Shown here: piece by piece, positions 41,740 through 50,267 of the stretch | Layout of the letters: each line of letters starts with the position of its first letter | Position numbering within the stretch: the first letter of the stretch is position 1 | Assembly (NCBI RefSeq): GCF_002305875.1 | Contig: NZ_CP022098.1 | Location: forward strand, 7,316,001 to 7,380,000 | Origin: Cystobacter fuscus | GTDB lineage: Bacteria > Myxococcota > Myxococcia > Myxococcales > Myxococcaceae | Reading direction: 5' to 3' | DNA: 64,000 nucleotides | Notes under the pieces: model-generated | What the model saw: the letters and a program-made list of their open reading frames with translations, nothing else | What the model was told of the DNA's origin: nothing | The model's database searches: none | Made by a program: the position numbers and the translations under genes

Positions 41740-44082
41740 TCAGTCCACGGGCAGGCACCTCACGGGGGCGGGGTCCACCGTGACCATCAACGGTCGGAGG
41801 AAGTTGCGGAAGGCGACGATGGCCTGACCGGGGGCGAGCCGGGAGACCCGCTCCCACAGGTCCTCGTCGATGCCGCCCACGGACCGTCGCAGGTGAGAGA
41901 TGGCGGAGCTGTCCGTGATCTGGTGGATGATGAAGTTGTTGAGCAGACCCAGCACCTCAGTGGGGAGGTGCCGTGGCGACTGGGTAGCGAAGACAAGCCC
42001 CAACCCGTGCTTGCGTCCTCGTCTGGCGATGCGCGTCACCTGTTCGAACAACACCGGCATCCGCGAGATGCGGCTGGCCGACAGGAACTCGTGTGCCTTC
42101 TCGAGAATGATGAGGACCGGGGTGGTGGGGTTCCCACCCGCGCTGGCCCGCTGGTGGCGTACCTCCTGCTCCTCGTGCAGTCGCCGGAGGAGGTCGGAGA
42201 CGACGAGGTTGTTGAGCTGGGACGAGTCCGTGCCCGACAGATCGATCACCGAGACCCGGCCGGGCGTGAGCATGGTGCCAGGATCCACGCCGGGAGCCGT
42301 ATCGACGTCGAAGATCTTGAGCCGGCCCAGCTGGTGGAGCTTGCCCGCCAGCGCCTTCCAGCTGATCTCGTTCTTGCGGCTCTGGGCATGGACTCGGGCC
42401 ATCACACGCCGCACGTCGCGGCCGAATCCACTGAGCAGGCGGGGACCACGTGGCGTGAGTTCCCCGTGCTCCCTCTCACCGCGCGACCTGCTCCGGCCCT
42501 CTGCCCTGCCTTCTGCACTGAAGCAGTAGAGGTACGCGTTCACGACGTCCAGCAGATGCTGGAGGGTCATCCCGGGATGGCCCGTCGTGAACTCATCGGC
42601 ATCCAGCAACCGCTGACGATCTTCCTCGCTCTCGGGCCGGGGGAAGATCCCGAAGTCCTCCAGTAGCAGTTTCGTGACGTCATGGGCCTTGAGGAAGCAC
42701 TCCTGCTGTGTCTCCGGGAGATCGAGGAGTTCCGCGATGGCGTAGGGTGAAAAGCTGGAGAAGCTCAGCGAGAAGCCGTGCGAATCCTCGTGACTGGGAT
42801 TGCGACTCGCATGCCCCACGAGGTGATGGATGTGGAGTTCCTCGACTCCTTCGGCTGTCTGTCCCCGGCGATCGAGGGCCTCGAGCATCGCCGTATGATC
42901 CGTGGGTTCATCCACATGCGTGTATTCCCCCTCGACGTCGAAGACGATGGTCGCGATGCCGGCGGCCTGGGCGCGGTGGATGAGGGTGGCGACCGTGGTG
43001 GATTTGCCACCCTCGGCCGTTCCGATGATCCCCGTATGCCTTGGCAGCACGGACTTGTCGCGGGGATCCAGGCGGACTTCCATCCGGTCGTGACCCGAGA
43101 CCACGCCCAGACACAGCTCTCCCTCCATGCCGAGAACCGCCGCCCCCTCTCCCTCCTCCAGCAGGAAGACAGGACTCCTGGGCTCGGGCAGTCGTCCGGA
43201 AGGAACGAGTTTCCCGCCAAGTTCTTCTCCCAGGAGTTCGATCTCCACGTGCCCATCGGATATGGCATTGGAATCAGAGAATGGTCCTCGGACGACCACT
43301 CCCAGGCTGGAATGATTGTCCGCTCGCGACTTCACCCGGACGAAAGTCTGGGAGGCAAGCAGGTGGAGATTCTCTCGGGTCGTCAGGACAGTGAGGAGGT
43401 TGTCGTTACCTGCATTGGGGCCGAAATCGATGAATCCCACGGCCCTGTCCAGGTCAGGCTCCATCACCGCGCTGAGCCTTGACCGCCGCTCGGCGAGCGC
43501 GAGGGTTCGCAGCAACCCCTCGAATCGGGCGGGCATCTCCTGACGGAAGCTCCCCCGCGAGGAAGCATCCGAGGTACCACCATGGCTGACGATGGCGGCG
43601 CTCATCCGCGTTACACCGATGGGCAAGTCACGACGGGAGGTCACCCCATGACTCACGGCCTCGACGTGACCCGGAAGCACCAACGTCTCACCCATGAAGC
43701 TCGAGTGCTCGGTACCCGCCAGGTTGACTCCCGCGTGAGAAGACGCGAGCTTTACCTGCCTGGGACGGAGGAAGAACCTTGATGCATCCTTGGCATCCTG
43801 GCTCGCGGAGCGTTCCACGCGCCGGATGACCTCGGTGAGACCTTTGGGCTCCACATTGAAGCGCTTCGCGATGACTTTCAGCTCCTCGGCGAATCGGTCC
43901 GCGCTGGGACGGCGGCAGAGCGCGAGCCAGGCCAGCGTCTCCAGCGAGCAACCCAACCGCGTGGCGAGTTCCTCGGATGATTCGCGCTCGAGCTGCCGGT
44001 ATTTCATGAACACATGACCGAGCAGCCACGCGTGTTCCTCGCTCCGCCGGGCCGCAGTCCTCAACCAGCTAGGCTGGCTCAT
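41740..44082 (-). CDS. HerA/DUF87-type hexameric ATPase with N-terminal HTH-like region
   Basis: A 780-residue protein. Residues ~20-95 are helical and HTH-like (LERESSEELATRLGCSLETL, then FAEELKVIAKRFNVEPKGLT). Residues ~230-340 resemble the HAS-barrel that precedes HerA ATPase domains. Walker A is GTAEGGKSTT (~355), followed by IVFDVEGEYTH. The Walker B region is VLIILEKAHEFL (~655), where the usual second acidic residue is Lys. Then come the sensor-like ATQSPRHLP and FIIHQITDSSAISHLRRSVG. HerA proteins translocate DNA and normally pair with a nuclease such as NurA or a defence effector. None is adjacent; the partner here is a sigma-like gene whose 3' end overlaps this start by 14 nt. Role unknown. 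Confidence 0.8.
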   Translation of the reverse strand: MSQPSWLRTAARRSEEHAWLLGHVFMKYRQLERESSEELATRLGCSLETLAWLALCRRPSADRFAEELKVIAKRFNVEPKGLTEVIRRVERSASQDAKDASRFFLRPRQVKLASSHAGVNLAGTEHSSFMGETLVLPGHVEAVSHGVTSRRDLPIGVTRMSAAIVSHGGTSDASSRGSFRQEMPARFEGLLRTLALAERRSRLSAVMEPDLDRAVGFIDFGPNAGNDNLLTVLTTRENLHLLASQTFVRVKSRADNHSSLGVVVRGPFSDSNAISDGHVEIELLGEELGGKLVPSGRLPEPRSPVFLLEEGEGAAVLGMEGELCLGVVSGHDRMEVRLDPRDKSVLPRHTGIIGTAEGGKSTTVATLIHRAQAAGIATIVFDVEGEYTHVDEPTDHTAMLEALDRRGQTAEGVEELHIHHLVGHASRNPSHEDSHGFSLSFSSFSPYAIAELLDLPETQQECFLKAHDVTKLLLEDFGIFPRPESEEDRQRLLDADEFTTGHPGMTLQHLLDVVNAYLYCFSAEGRAEGRSRSRGEREHGELTPRGPRLLSGFGRDVRRVMARVHAQSRKNEISWKALAGKLHQLGRLKIFDVDTAPGVDPGTMLTPGRVSVIDLSGTDSSQLNNLVVSDLLRRLHEEQEVRHQRASAGGNPTTPVLIILEKAHEFLSASRISRMPVLFEQVTRIARRGRKHGLGLVFATQSPRHLPTEVLGLLNNFIIHQITDSSAISHLRRSVGGIDEDLWERVSRLAPGQAIVAFRNFLRPLMVTVDPAPVRCLPVD

Positions 44083-44680
44083 CGGGGTCCTCCTTTCCGA
44101 AACGCTCCAGTATCTTCATGAGTCGATCCCGATGCCTCTTCACTGCCCGTCGCTTTTGCTCCAGGGGTGATGAACCCAGTCCCAGCACTTCCGCCAACCG
44201 CTCGGTGGACCGTTCCCCGCTCAGGAACAGCCTGAGAAAGGCCACGTCCCGCTCGTCTTTCAGGTGACCTCGTTCGACGAGTCGATCCAGTGCACGTATT
44301 GCCTCCACGAAGTTCTCCATTTCCTCCTTCGGAGTCCTTCGCCAGAGTTCGACAGCGCGGCCAAATTCTCGCTCCCTCCGGGCTGCCGATTTTTCTGATC
44401 TGCTCCGATCCCACGCCTGATGCTTGGCCGCCCGGGTCAGGTAGGTGATCAATCGAGCTTTCTGGGGATCGTACCGGTCGGGCTGCTTCACGTAGGCCAG
44501 GAGCGTATCGAAGATGGCGTCGTCAGCCGCGTCCTTGCCGCACCTCAGATCGTCTCTCAGGAACCGGGTGATCTGCTGGGCGAAGAACTCGAAGAGATCA
44601 GTCAGGATGACTGGATCTCGCTGAAGTGCTCGTCTGTGCAGTTCCAGTTCATCTATCGGTGGTTCTCGTCGTCGTGGCAT
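44069..44680 (-). CDS. RNA polymerase sigma-70/ECF-like protein
   Basis: About 203 residues. Residues ~18-95 resemble sigma region 2 (LFEFFAQQITRFLRDDLRCG, then AADDAIFDTLLAYVKQPDRY and ARLITYLTRAAKHQAWD). Residues ~135-190 resemble region 4 (LDRLVERGHLKDERDVAFL, RSTERLAEVLGLGSSPLEQK). It could be a real alternative sigma factor or a sigma-like DNA-binding protein. AGGAGG lies 8 nt before ATG 44680 and only 2 nt before ATG 44686, which decides the start; a much longer upstream frame lacks support. Its 3' end overlaps the HerA-like gene, so the two should be co-translated. Confidence 0.72.
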   Translation of the reverse strand: MPRRREPPIDELELHRRALQRDPVILTDLFEFFAQQITRFLRDDLRCGKDAADDAIFDTLLAYVKQPDRYDPQKARLITYLTRAAKHQAWDRSRSEKSAARREREFGRAVELWRRTPKEEMENFVEAIRALDRLVERGHLKDERDVAFLRLFLSGERSTERLAEVLGLGSSPLEQKRRAVKRHRDRLMKILERFGKEDPDEPA

Positions 44681-44882
44681 CCTCATCCCCTCCTCGCCAG
44701 GTGCGGTCGACCTCGCGCTCTCGGTGTTTCGCCGCATCCTTCGCTCTCGTGCTGGGGAGTTCGACGCCCGGTCCGTCACCCCACGTATGCGGTTGAGCCA
44801 GGAAGGAAGGCGCGGGCGGAATAAAAAACACCGCGCGGCGAACTCGAGCCTCCGGCGGCGAATGAAAAGAAGAAGACACGGC

Positions 44883-44897
44883 GAGACGCCGCGTCTC
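44883..44897. promoter_or_regulatory. Short palindrome upstream of the acyltransferase gene
   Basis: GAGACG CCG CGTCTC, a perfect 6-bp inverted repeat, lies just before the ribosome binding site (GGAGGGG) of the acyltransferase gene. It could be an operator or an mRNA hairpin. No regulator is assigned. Confidence 0.35.
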
Positions 44898-44919
44898 TCA
44901 TTCCCTACGGAGGGGAACC

Positions 44920-45717
44920 ATGACACCGCTGTCTTGCCGCGTCGCCACGACCCAGCGTGAGCTGGACGATGCGCTGCGCATCCGCTGGGCTGTCTTTGGC
45001 GCGGAGATGGGGCTGCTCGGAAATACCATCCCGCCCGCGCCCCGGGAGGTGAACTGCTTCGACACGCTGGAGACCACCGTGCATCTCATCGTCTACGCGG
45101 GCGACGCGCCGGTGGCCACCTCGCGGTTGTTGTTGCCCAACCCCGAGGTGGCACGCGCCATGGGCGGGCGGCTGGGGATCGACCTGGAGCGCAAGCTGGA
45201 TTTGTCGGCGATGGAGGGCCCGGGGCTCCTGTTCGCGGAGACCACGCGCCTGTGCGTCCTCAAGCCCTGGCGCAACTCCGAGGCGACCCTGCGGTTGCAG
45301 GCGGGGATCTACCGGGAGAGCCGCCAGCGGGGGGTGACGCATTGGATTGCCTCGGCGAACATGGACACGGATTGGGCGGAGGACGCGTGGATCGCCGCCC
45401 AGGTGGCCTCGCATCGGGGACTGATGAGTCCGAGGTGGCGGGCCCGGGCCCTCGCGCCCCAGACGCCTCCGGCCGCCGCGGACACGCCCATCTACACGGA
45501 GCAGGAGCGCGAGCGCGCCCGGCGGGGGCACTTCGAGGGACTGCGGCTGCCCCGGGTCCTCTCCTTCCTCGCCGACAAGATGGGCGCGCGCTTCATCGCC
45601 GACCCGCTCTATGACTCGGGCTTCCGGCGCTTCTCCCTGCCGCTGGTCGCGGCGCTGGATGAGGTTCCGGCCCGTACCCTGGCGCGCTTCGAGTCCCTGA
45701 ACGTCCGCGAGTCCTGA
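44920..45717 (+). CDS. GNAT-fold acyltransferase of the AHL-synthase/FeeM-like type
   Basis: A 265-residue protein with a strong GGAGG ribosome binding site. The N-terminal half follows the LuxI/FeeM fold: VATTQRELDDALRIRWAVF, then an acidic linker, LIVYAGDAPVATSRLLLPN, GRLGIDLERKLDLSAM and ETTRLCVLKPWRN, with further helices RLQAGIYRESRQRGVTHWI. Proteins of this family join a fatty acyl group from ACP or CoA to an amine such as homoserine lactone or tyrosine. The strictly conserved Arg/Trp/Asp/Glu set of true AHL synthases was not verified. It is followed after 85 bp by a haem-oxygenase-like protein gene, and they may form a small metabolite operon. Substrates unknown. Confidence 0.7.
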   Translation: MTPLSCRVATTQRELDDALRIRWAVFGAEMGLLGNTIPPAPREVNCFDTLETTVHLIVYAGDAPVATSRLLLPNPEVARAMGGRLGIDLERKLDLSAMEGPGLLFAETTRLCVLKPWRNSEATLRLQAGIYRESRQRGVTHWIASANMDTDWAEDAWIAAQVASHRGLMSPRWRARALAPQTPPAAADTPIYTEQERERARRGHFEGLRLPRVLSFLADKMGARFIADPLYDSGFRRFSLPLVAALDEVPARTLARFESLNVRES

Positions 45718-45802
45718 ACCGGACGCCGCTTCTTCCCCCTACCCCTCTCACCCCTTCACCCCACGAACGGGACCGCACCACGGCCCCGAACAGGAGACGT
45801 AC

Positions 45803-46516
45803 ATGCACACGCAGAATGGAACGCAGTCACGGATGGATTGGATGGAGACCCTGGAGCACGAGGCGCGCACGCTGGTGGAGGACCTGGAGGCGCACCCCAC
45901 CGCCCGGAGGCTCTTCGACGGCAGCATCGACGCGGCCAGCTACACCCGCTACCTGGTGCAGGCCTACCACTACGTGCAGTGGACGACGCCGTTGTTGATG
46001 GAGTCGGGCGAGCGCATGAAGCGCGCGGGGAGCCACACCGCGCTCGGGGAGTTGTTCCTGCACAAGGCGGCCGAGGAGCGGGGCCACGAGCGCTGGCTGC
46101 TCTCGGACCTGAGGAACCTGGGCTGGTCGACCGAGCGGGTCAAGGCGGTGGGCCGTTGCCCGGCGGTCAACGCCTACATCGCCTGGAACCAGTACACGGC
46201 GCTGGCGGGCATCCCCCTGGCCTTCCTGGGCACCGCGTATGTGTTGGAGTACCTCGCCGTGCATCGCGCTCCCCAGGCGGTGGAGCGGCTGCTCGCGGCC
46301 CGGAACATCCCCAACATCCACAAGGCCGTCACCTTCTTGCGCGGTCATGGGGAGGCGGATGGAGAGCACGTGGCCGAGCTGACCCGGCTGTTGCGCTCGA
46401 TGAAGGATCCGCGCGAGCAGTCCGCCATGCTCCTGTCCGCGCGCACCACCCGCTCGCTCTACCTGGGGCTCTTCTCCAGTGAGGCGCGGAAGGCTCCGAA
46501 GCACACTACATCCTAA
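45803..46516 (+). CDS. Haem-oxygenase-like diiron (TenA/PqqC-fold) protein
   Basis: A 237-residue all-helical protein with an AGGAGA ribosome binding site. Metal-ligand candidates lie in HKAAEERGHERWLLSDL (E..H pattern, ~85-100) and in the C-terminal FLRGHGEADGEHVAEL (H...D..H pattern, ~180-195), as expected for the haem-oxygenase-like diiron oxidase superfamily. Members catalyse varied oxidations, N-oxygenations and C-C cleavages on small molecules, sometimes on carrier-bound amino acids. The paired upstream acyltransferase suggests that it modifies the acylated product (inference). A six-base-pair GC hairpin follows the stop. Confidence 0.72.
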   Translation: MHTQNGTQSRMDWMETLEHEARTLVEDLEAHPTARRLFDGSIDAASYTRYLVQAYHYVQWTTPLLMESGERMKRAGSHTALGELFLHKAAEERGHERWLLSDLRNLGWSTERVKAVGRCPAVNAYIAWNQYTALAGIPLAFLGTAYVLEYLAVHRAPQAVERLLAARNIPNIHKAVTFLRGHGEADGEHVAELTRLLRSMKDPREQSAMLLSARTTRSLYLGLFSSEARKAPKHTTS

Positions 46517-46526
46517 GGGGTACAGA

Positions 46527-46545
46527 CGCCGCCGGCCCCGCGGCG
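46527..46545 (+). terminator. Possible weak terminator after the haem-oxygenase-like gene
   Basis: CGCCGC, a 7-nt loop and GCGGCG form a 6-bp GC-only stem 10 nt after the stop codon, followed by a mildly T-rich stretch. Confidence 0.35.
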
Positions 46546-46637
46546 CATCTTGCTTCGCGTGAACTCACCGGACGCGTGAGTCCACGGCATCCCTCGCCCG
46601 GCCGGTGGTGTGTCCGCCGTGCCGGGCGAACGGGCTT

Positions 46638-47744
46638 TCACGAGCGTGTGGTCCGGAGCATGAGCGCGGCCCGGTACATGAGCGCGGCCCGGCTATGGAC
46701 ACCCAACTTGTCGAAGATGCTATTCAGCTGCTTCTTCACCGTTCCCGTGGCGCTTCGACGATGTTCCGCGATGGTCTGATTCTCCCACCCCTGAAGAACC
46801 CCGCTCGCGACCTCGGCCTCGCCTTTCGTGAGCAGCGAGCGCCAGGCCGGAGGCAAGGGCATGGAATAAGGAATCTCCTTGAGCACCAGGGCCCACTGCC
46901 GGGGCCCCGACTCCGAGGGCAGTGGCACGAACACCACGTTCAGGAACCGGTCCAGTCCCGGCCGCTCCCTTTCCCAGACATCCCAGTGGGACGTCTCGAG
47001 CGCGTCCTGTCGCGACAACATCGACAGTTGCTCGACGAGAACCTGGGGAAGATCCATGGGGCCGAACTCGGAAGGAGCGAACCAGTCCTTCAACAACGCC
47101 ATGGCACCCGGTGTCCGCAGGATGACCCGCGTGGGAGGAATCAGGACGACGCACTCCGCGCCCTGGTGCTCGAAGAGCGCGTCCAACAGGTGACCCCGGC
47201 TCGTCTGCTCGCTCAGGAACCGCCGGTCACGGACGGTCTTGGCCAATCTGGGCGTGAGCCATTGGAGAAGCGCTCGCTCGCGATCCGAGAAGGGACGACG
47301 TCCATCGCGGTACAAGGTGAGGCCGCCATGCCAGTCCTGGTTCACATCCAGCATGACCGCCATGGCGTACTCCGCCGGCATCCCCGTCTTGCGGCAGTAC
47401 TGATACAGCTTGCTGCGCTTGAGTGCCTGGCGAGGCAGCATCTCCGAGTCCCTCATCACCCGGTTGGGACCGCGCATGACCGATTGCCGGACGAAGTCGT
47501 CTCCCGCGACTTCCGCGTACTGGGCGAAGAACGATGAGGGGGCGTTCACCAGCAGCCAATCGTACGGGGCGGATGGATTCAGGGTGGAGACGCACAATGC
47601 CATCGCGTCCGAGGGGAGCAGGCGAGACAGGGGTTGCCGGGCTCGCTGGAACGCCTCCGAGAGGTCCTCGGAACCGAGGAGCACATCGAACAACTCCAGG
47701 ATCAGCGCCTCCTCACGAGAATTCATTTGTGGCCTGGTGCTCAT
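46638..47744 (-). CDS. LuxR-type (FixJ/NarL HTH) transcriptional regulator with sensory N-terminus
   Basis: A 368-residue protein. The ATG at 47744 follows GGAGGG at good spacing; the longer upstream frame is unlikely. The C-terminal ~60 residues are a LuxR-type HTH (EAEVASGVLQGWENQTIAEH, then TGTVKKQLNSIFDKLGVHSR). The N-terminal ~290 residues are not a LuxR autoinducer-binding domain by pattern and look like a GAF/PAS-like sensory region (SDAMALCVSTLNPSAPYDWL, GGLTLYRDGRRPFSDRERAL). No phospho-acceptor receiver domain is present. It is convergent with the acyltransferase/diiron pair and divergent from the TetR-desaturase operon, whose promoter region it shares. Confidence 0.8.
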   Translation of the reverse strand: MSTRPQMNSREEALILELFDVLLGSEDLSEAFQRARQPLSRLLPSDAMALCVSTLNPSAPYDWLLVNAPSSFFAQYAEVAGDDFVRQSVMRGPNRVMRDSEMLPRQALKRSKLYQYCRKTGMPAEYAMAVMLDVNQDWHGGLTLYRDGRRPFSDRERALLQWLTPRLAKTVRDRRFLSEQTSRGHLLDALFEHQGAECVVLIPPTRVILRTPGAMALLKDWFAPSEFGPMDLPQVLVEQLSMLSRQDALETSHWDVWERERPGLDRFLNVVFVPLPSESGPRQWALVLKEIPYSMPLPPAWRSLLTKGEAEVASGVLQGWENQTIAEHRRSATGTVKKQLNSIFDKLGVHSRAALMYRAALMLRTTRS

Positions 47745-47885
47745 GCGCCCTCCGCGTCCTGACCGGGTGGAATGACAGGTCCGAGTCGTGAGCCTTGCTC
47801 TAGGCGCCTTCCCTTCCCCTGTCTGCGCCTCCGAAGAGCCATGCCCCAAGGACCCACATCCAGGGGGACAAGCGCCCCAAACAGG

Positions 47886-47901
47886 AAGTGAGTACTCACT
47901 T
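47886..47901. promoter_or_regulatory. Perfect 16-bp palindrome, TetR operator of the desaturase operon
   Basis: AAGTGAGTACTCACTT is fully self-complementary and ends 33 bp before the TetR start codon. Sites with a GTGAGT/ACTCAC core are typical for TetR regulators of lipid-modifying genes. Autoregulation of the tetR-desaturase operon is inferred. Confidence 0.75.
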
Positions 47902-47934
47902 TCTTTTTGGAGCGGAGCCACTCATACTTCTGGC

Positions 47935-48576
47935 ATGTCCGATTCCTTCCTCCGCATCGACGACGCGCCGCCCGTCCGGCGCACCCAGCAGGAGCGCCGG
48001 GATTCCACGCGCCAGAAGCTGCTGGACGCCACCGTCGAGTGCCTCGTGGAGCTGGGCTATGCGCACACGACCACGATCGCGGTCGCCCAGCGCGCCGAGG
48101 TGTCCCACGGGGCCCTGTTCAAGCACTTCCCCACCAAGGCGGCGCTGCTGGCCGCGGCGGTCGAGCGCCTCTTCCCCCGGCTCATCGCCCGCTACCGCGA
48201 CGAGCTCGCCGACCTGCCGGCCGCGCCGGAGGATCGCATCGCCGAGGCCATCGAGCGGCTGTGGTTCATCTACCAGCGGCCCGAGCTGCTCGCCGCCATC
48301 GAGCTGTACGTCGCCGCGCGCACCGACGCCGAGCTGGCCGCGGCCCTGAGCGTGGTGGACCCGCCGCACCGCCGCCACCTGCACCGCGTGGCGCGCGAGC
48401 TCTTCCCCGAGGTCGCCGCCGCCCACCCCGGCTTCGATGCGCTCATCGAGCTCATCCTCAACGCCGTGCAGGGCGCGGCCGTGGGAGGCGCGGCCCTGCC
48501 CGCCAATCCGGACCACCGGGCGATGCTCACCCTGCTCGTCCAGCTCTCCCGCCGCGCCTTTTCGTCCCCCGCATAA
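47935..48576 (+). CDS. TetR family regulator of a fatty-acid/sterol desaturase-like gene
   Basis: A 213-residue protein. The HTH is at residues ~22-68 (RQKLLDATVECLVELGYAHT, then AEVSHGALFKHFPTKAALLA). The C-terminal domain is helical (DRIAEAIERLWFIYQRPELL), of the type common in lipid-responsive TetR proteins. ATG 47935 was chosen because it lies just after the palindromic operator; the longer frame would put the operator inside the coding region. The desaturase-like gene starts 17 bp after its stop, so the two form an operon, probably self-repressed through the palindrome. Confidence 0.85.
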   Translation: MSDSFLRIDDAPPVRRTQQERRDSTRQKLLDATVECLVELGYAHTTTIAVAQRAEVSHGALFKHFPTKAALLAAAVERLFPRLIARYRDELADLPAAPEDRIAEAIERLWFIYQRPELLAAIELYVAARTDAELAAALSVVDPPHRRHLHRVARELFPEVAAAHPGFDALIELILNAVQGAAVGGAALPANPDHRAMLTLLVQLSRRAFSSPA

Positions 48577-48593
48577 GCACAAGGAGCCGCCCC

Positions 48594-49490
48594 ATGGCCG
48601 ACACGCCCATCGATCTCACCCTGTACGCCATCCCGGCGTTCATCTTCCTGATGGCCGTGGAAGGGCTCTACCTGTGGCGCCACCGCGAGTCGGGCCTCCA
48701 GGGCTATGCCTCCCGGGACACCGCGGCCAGCCTGTCCATGGGGCTCGGCTACTCGGCCATCAACATGGTGTGGAAGGGCATCGCCTTCGCCTTCTACACC
48801 GCGCTCTACCAGCTCACCCCGCTGCGGCTGGGCACCGGGCCGCTCGTCTGGGTCGCCCTGCTGTTCGCCGACGACCTCTGCTACTACTGGTTCCACCGCA
48901 TCCATCACGAGTCGCGCTTCTTCTGGGCCTCGCACGTGGTGCACCACTCCAGCCAGCACTACAACCTGTCCACCGCCCTGCGCCAGACGTGGACGCCCAT
49001 GACGAACACGCTGTTCTGGGCCCCGCTCGCCCTGCTCGGCTTCCACCCGGTGATGATCGTCACCCAGCAGGCCATCAGCCTGCTCTACCAGTTCTGGATC
49101 CACACCGAGGCGGTCAACCGGCTGGGGCCCCTGGAGTGGGTGCTCAACACGCCCTCGCACCACCGCGTGCACCACGGCTCCAACCCGCGCTACCTGGACC
49201 GCAACTACGCGGGCATCTTCATCATCTGGGATCGGCTCTTCGGCACCTTCCAGGCGGAGGACGAGCGCCCCGTCTACGGCCTCACCCACAACTTGAAGAC
49301 ATACAACCCGGTGCGCATCGCCTTCCACGAGTTCGCCGCCATCCTGCGCGACGTGCGGCGCCCCGCCCCGCTGCGCGTCCGCCTGGGCCTGGTGTTTCGG
49401 GGGCCCGCCTGGAAGGCTCCGGGCGACAACACCGAGGCCCTCCCGGCGCCGACAACGGCTCCCGCGGGCGAGCACGTCTCCTCCGCGTGA
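48594..49490 (+). CDS. Sterol desaturase / fatty acid hydroxylase family membrane protein
   Basis: A 298-residue inner-membrane protein with an AAGGAG ribosome binding site. It has about four hydrophobic helices (TLYAIPAFIFLMAVEGLYL, WVALLFADDLCYYW, TLFWAPLALLGF and others) and the three histidine clusters of the non-haem diiron family: HRIHHE (~100), HVVHHSSQHYN (~115) and HHRVHHG (~190). The enzyme should use O2 to hydroxylate or desaturate a lipid, but the substrate is not readable. It is cotranscribed with a TetR regulator. Its C-terminal ~40 residues are Pro/Ala-rich and probably disordered. Confidence 0.88.
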   Translation: MADTPIDLTLYAIPAFIFLMAVEGLYLWRHRESGLQGYASRDTAASLSMGLGYSAINMVWKGIAFAFYTALYQLTPLRLGTGPLVWVALLFADDLCYYWFHRIHHESRFFWASHVVHHSSQHYNLSTALRQTWTPMTNTLFWAPLALLGFHPVMIVTQQAISLLYQFWIHTEAVNRLGPLEWVLNTPSHHRVHHGSNPRYLDRNYAGIFIIWDRLFGTFQAEDERPVYGLTHNLKTYNPVRIAFHEFAAILRDVRRPAPLRVRLGLVFRGPAWKAPGDNTEALPAPTTAPAGEHVSSA

Positions 49491-49499
49491 GGGGCGGGG

Positions 49500-49618
49500 T
49501 CTACTCGGCCCAGACGAGCGCCAGCTCGAGCTCGACGGCCTCGAACGGCTCGGCACGCACCCGCTCGTCTCCGGCGAAGGTGTCGACGAGGAGCCAGTGG
49601 CATCCCTCGAGTCGGAAG
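49500..49618 (-). pseudogene. Orphan 3' end of a Uma2 family endonuclease gene
   Basis: About 119 bp, including the stop codon, match the last ~40 codons of the full Uma2 gene at 52059-52177 (coding FAGDERVRAEPFEAVELELA) with roughly nine in ten bases identical by eye. Homology ends two bases before the stop codon of the immunity-like gene. It is the scar of a recombination that duplicated or displaced the Uma2 tail across the toxin cassette. Confidence 0.8.
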
Positions 49619-49620
49619 AT

Positions 49621-50253
49621 TCAGTAGAGGATGCAGTCGAACCTCTCGATGACTGCCCGGATCTCTTCCGGGGTGGTGTCAAACCGCTTCGCAATGGCGG
49701 TGGCGTCCTCGGTCAAGGCCACTGTGCCGGGCGGCTGCTTTCCCAGCGTTTCGATAACGATGGGGCCGACTTTTCCAGGCCACTGGACGCTGTTGAGCTC
49801 ACGGCTTCTGCCAATAGGGTCCAGGATGGTGAAGCAGGGCCACTTGGGAAAGCGAAGGGTGGCGGGGTCCGCGCCCATGATGCGGCAGCCATTCAATCGG
49901 GCTTCGGTGAAGTCGCAGTCCTCGATGGAGCCGTGCTGAAACCCCGGCAGGCTCATGTACTCGGGCCAGTGCCCGAAGTCGCACCCCGACAGCCGTCCCT
50001 TGAACCGACAGCCCTTCAGCGACGCCGCCAGCCATTGCTGGTGGTTGTTCAACTCCTGCTTCACCTCGAAGGTGCAGCTGATGAAACGCGCTCCATCGAA
50101 GAACAGACGCCGAGAGGACACCTTCAGCACGAGGGTGCAGTTCTTCATCGTCAGGTTGGGGCCCAGGAAGTAGTGCGCCTCCTTATCCGTCAACTCCAGC
50201 CGTTCGTTTTCAATCTCCTTGCTCTCGAAGAGGACATTACCGAACCGGTCCAT
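49621..50253 (-). CDS. Probable immunity protein of the SitA-type toxin (pentapeptide-like)
   Basis: A 210-residue protein starting 14 nt after the toxin gene's stop. The middle has irregular pentapeptide-like repeats (FFDGARFISCTFEV, SLKGCRFKGRLSGCDFGH, SIEDCDFTEARLNGC), which suggests a right-handed beta-helix. The C-terminal ~40 residues are helical (ALTEDATAIAKRFDTTPEE). There is no signal peptide or lipobox, so it is probably cytoplasmic. Position directly after a toxin gene and on the same strand makes it the likely antidote, but the family is not one I can name. ATG 50253 has AGGGG at good spacing; GTG 50259 is the alternative. The stop codon abuts the orphan Uma2 tail. Confidence 0.6.
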   Translation of the reverse strand: MDRFGNVLFESKEIENERLELTDKEAHYFLGPNLTMKNCTLVLKVSSRRLFFDGARFISCTFEVKQELNNHQQWLAASLKGCRFKGRLSGCDFGHWPEYMSLPGFQHGSIEDCDFTEARLNGCRIMGADPATLRFPKWPCFTILDPIGRSRELNSVQWPGKVGPIVIETLGKQPPGTVALTEDATAIAKRFDTTPEEIRAVIERFDCILY

Positions 50254-50267
50254 GGCCACCGCCCCTT

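Noticed and set aside
47907-48593. Upstream extension of the desaturase frame through the TetR gene
   Set aside because: It overlaps the whole TetR gene in another frame. The AAGGAG site and the membrane N-terminus start at 48594.
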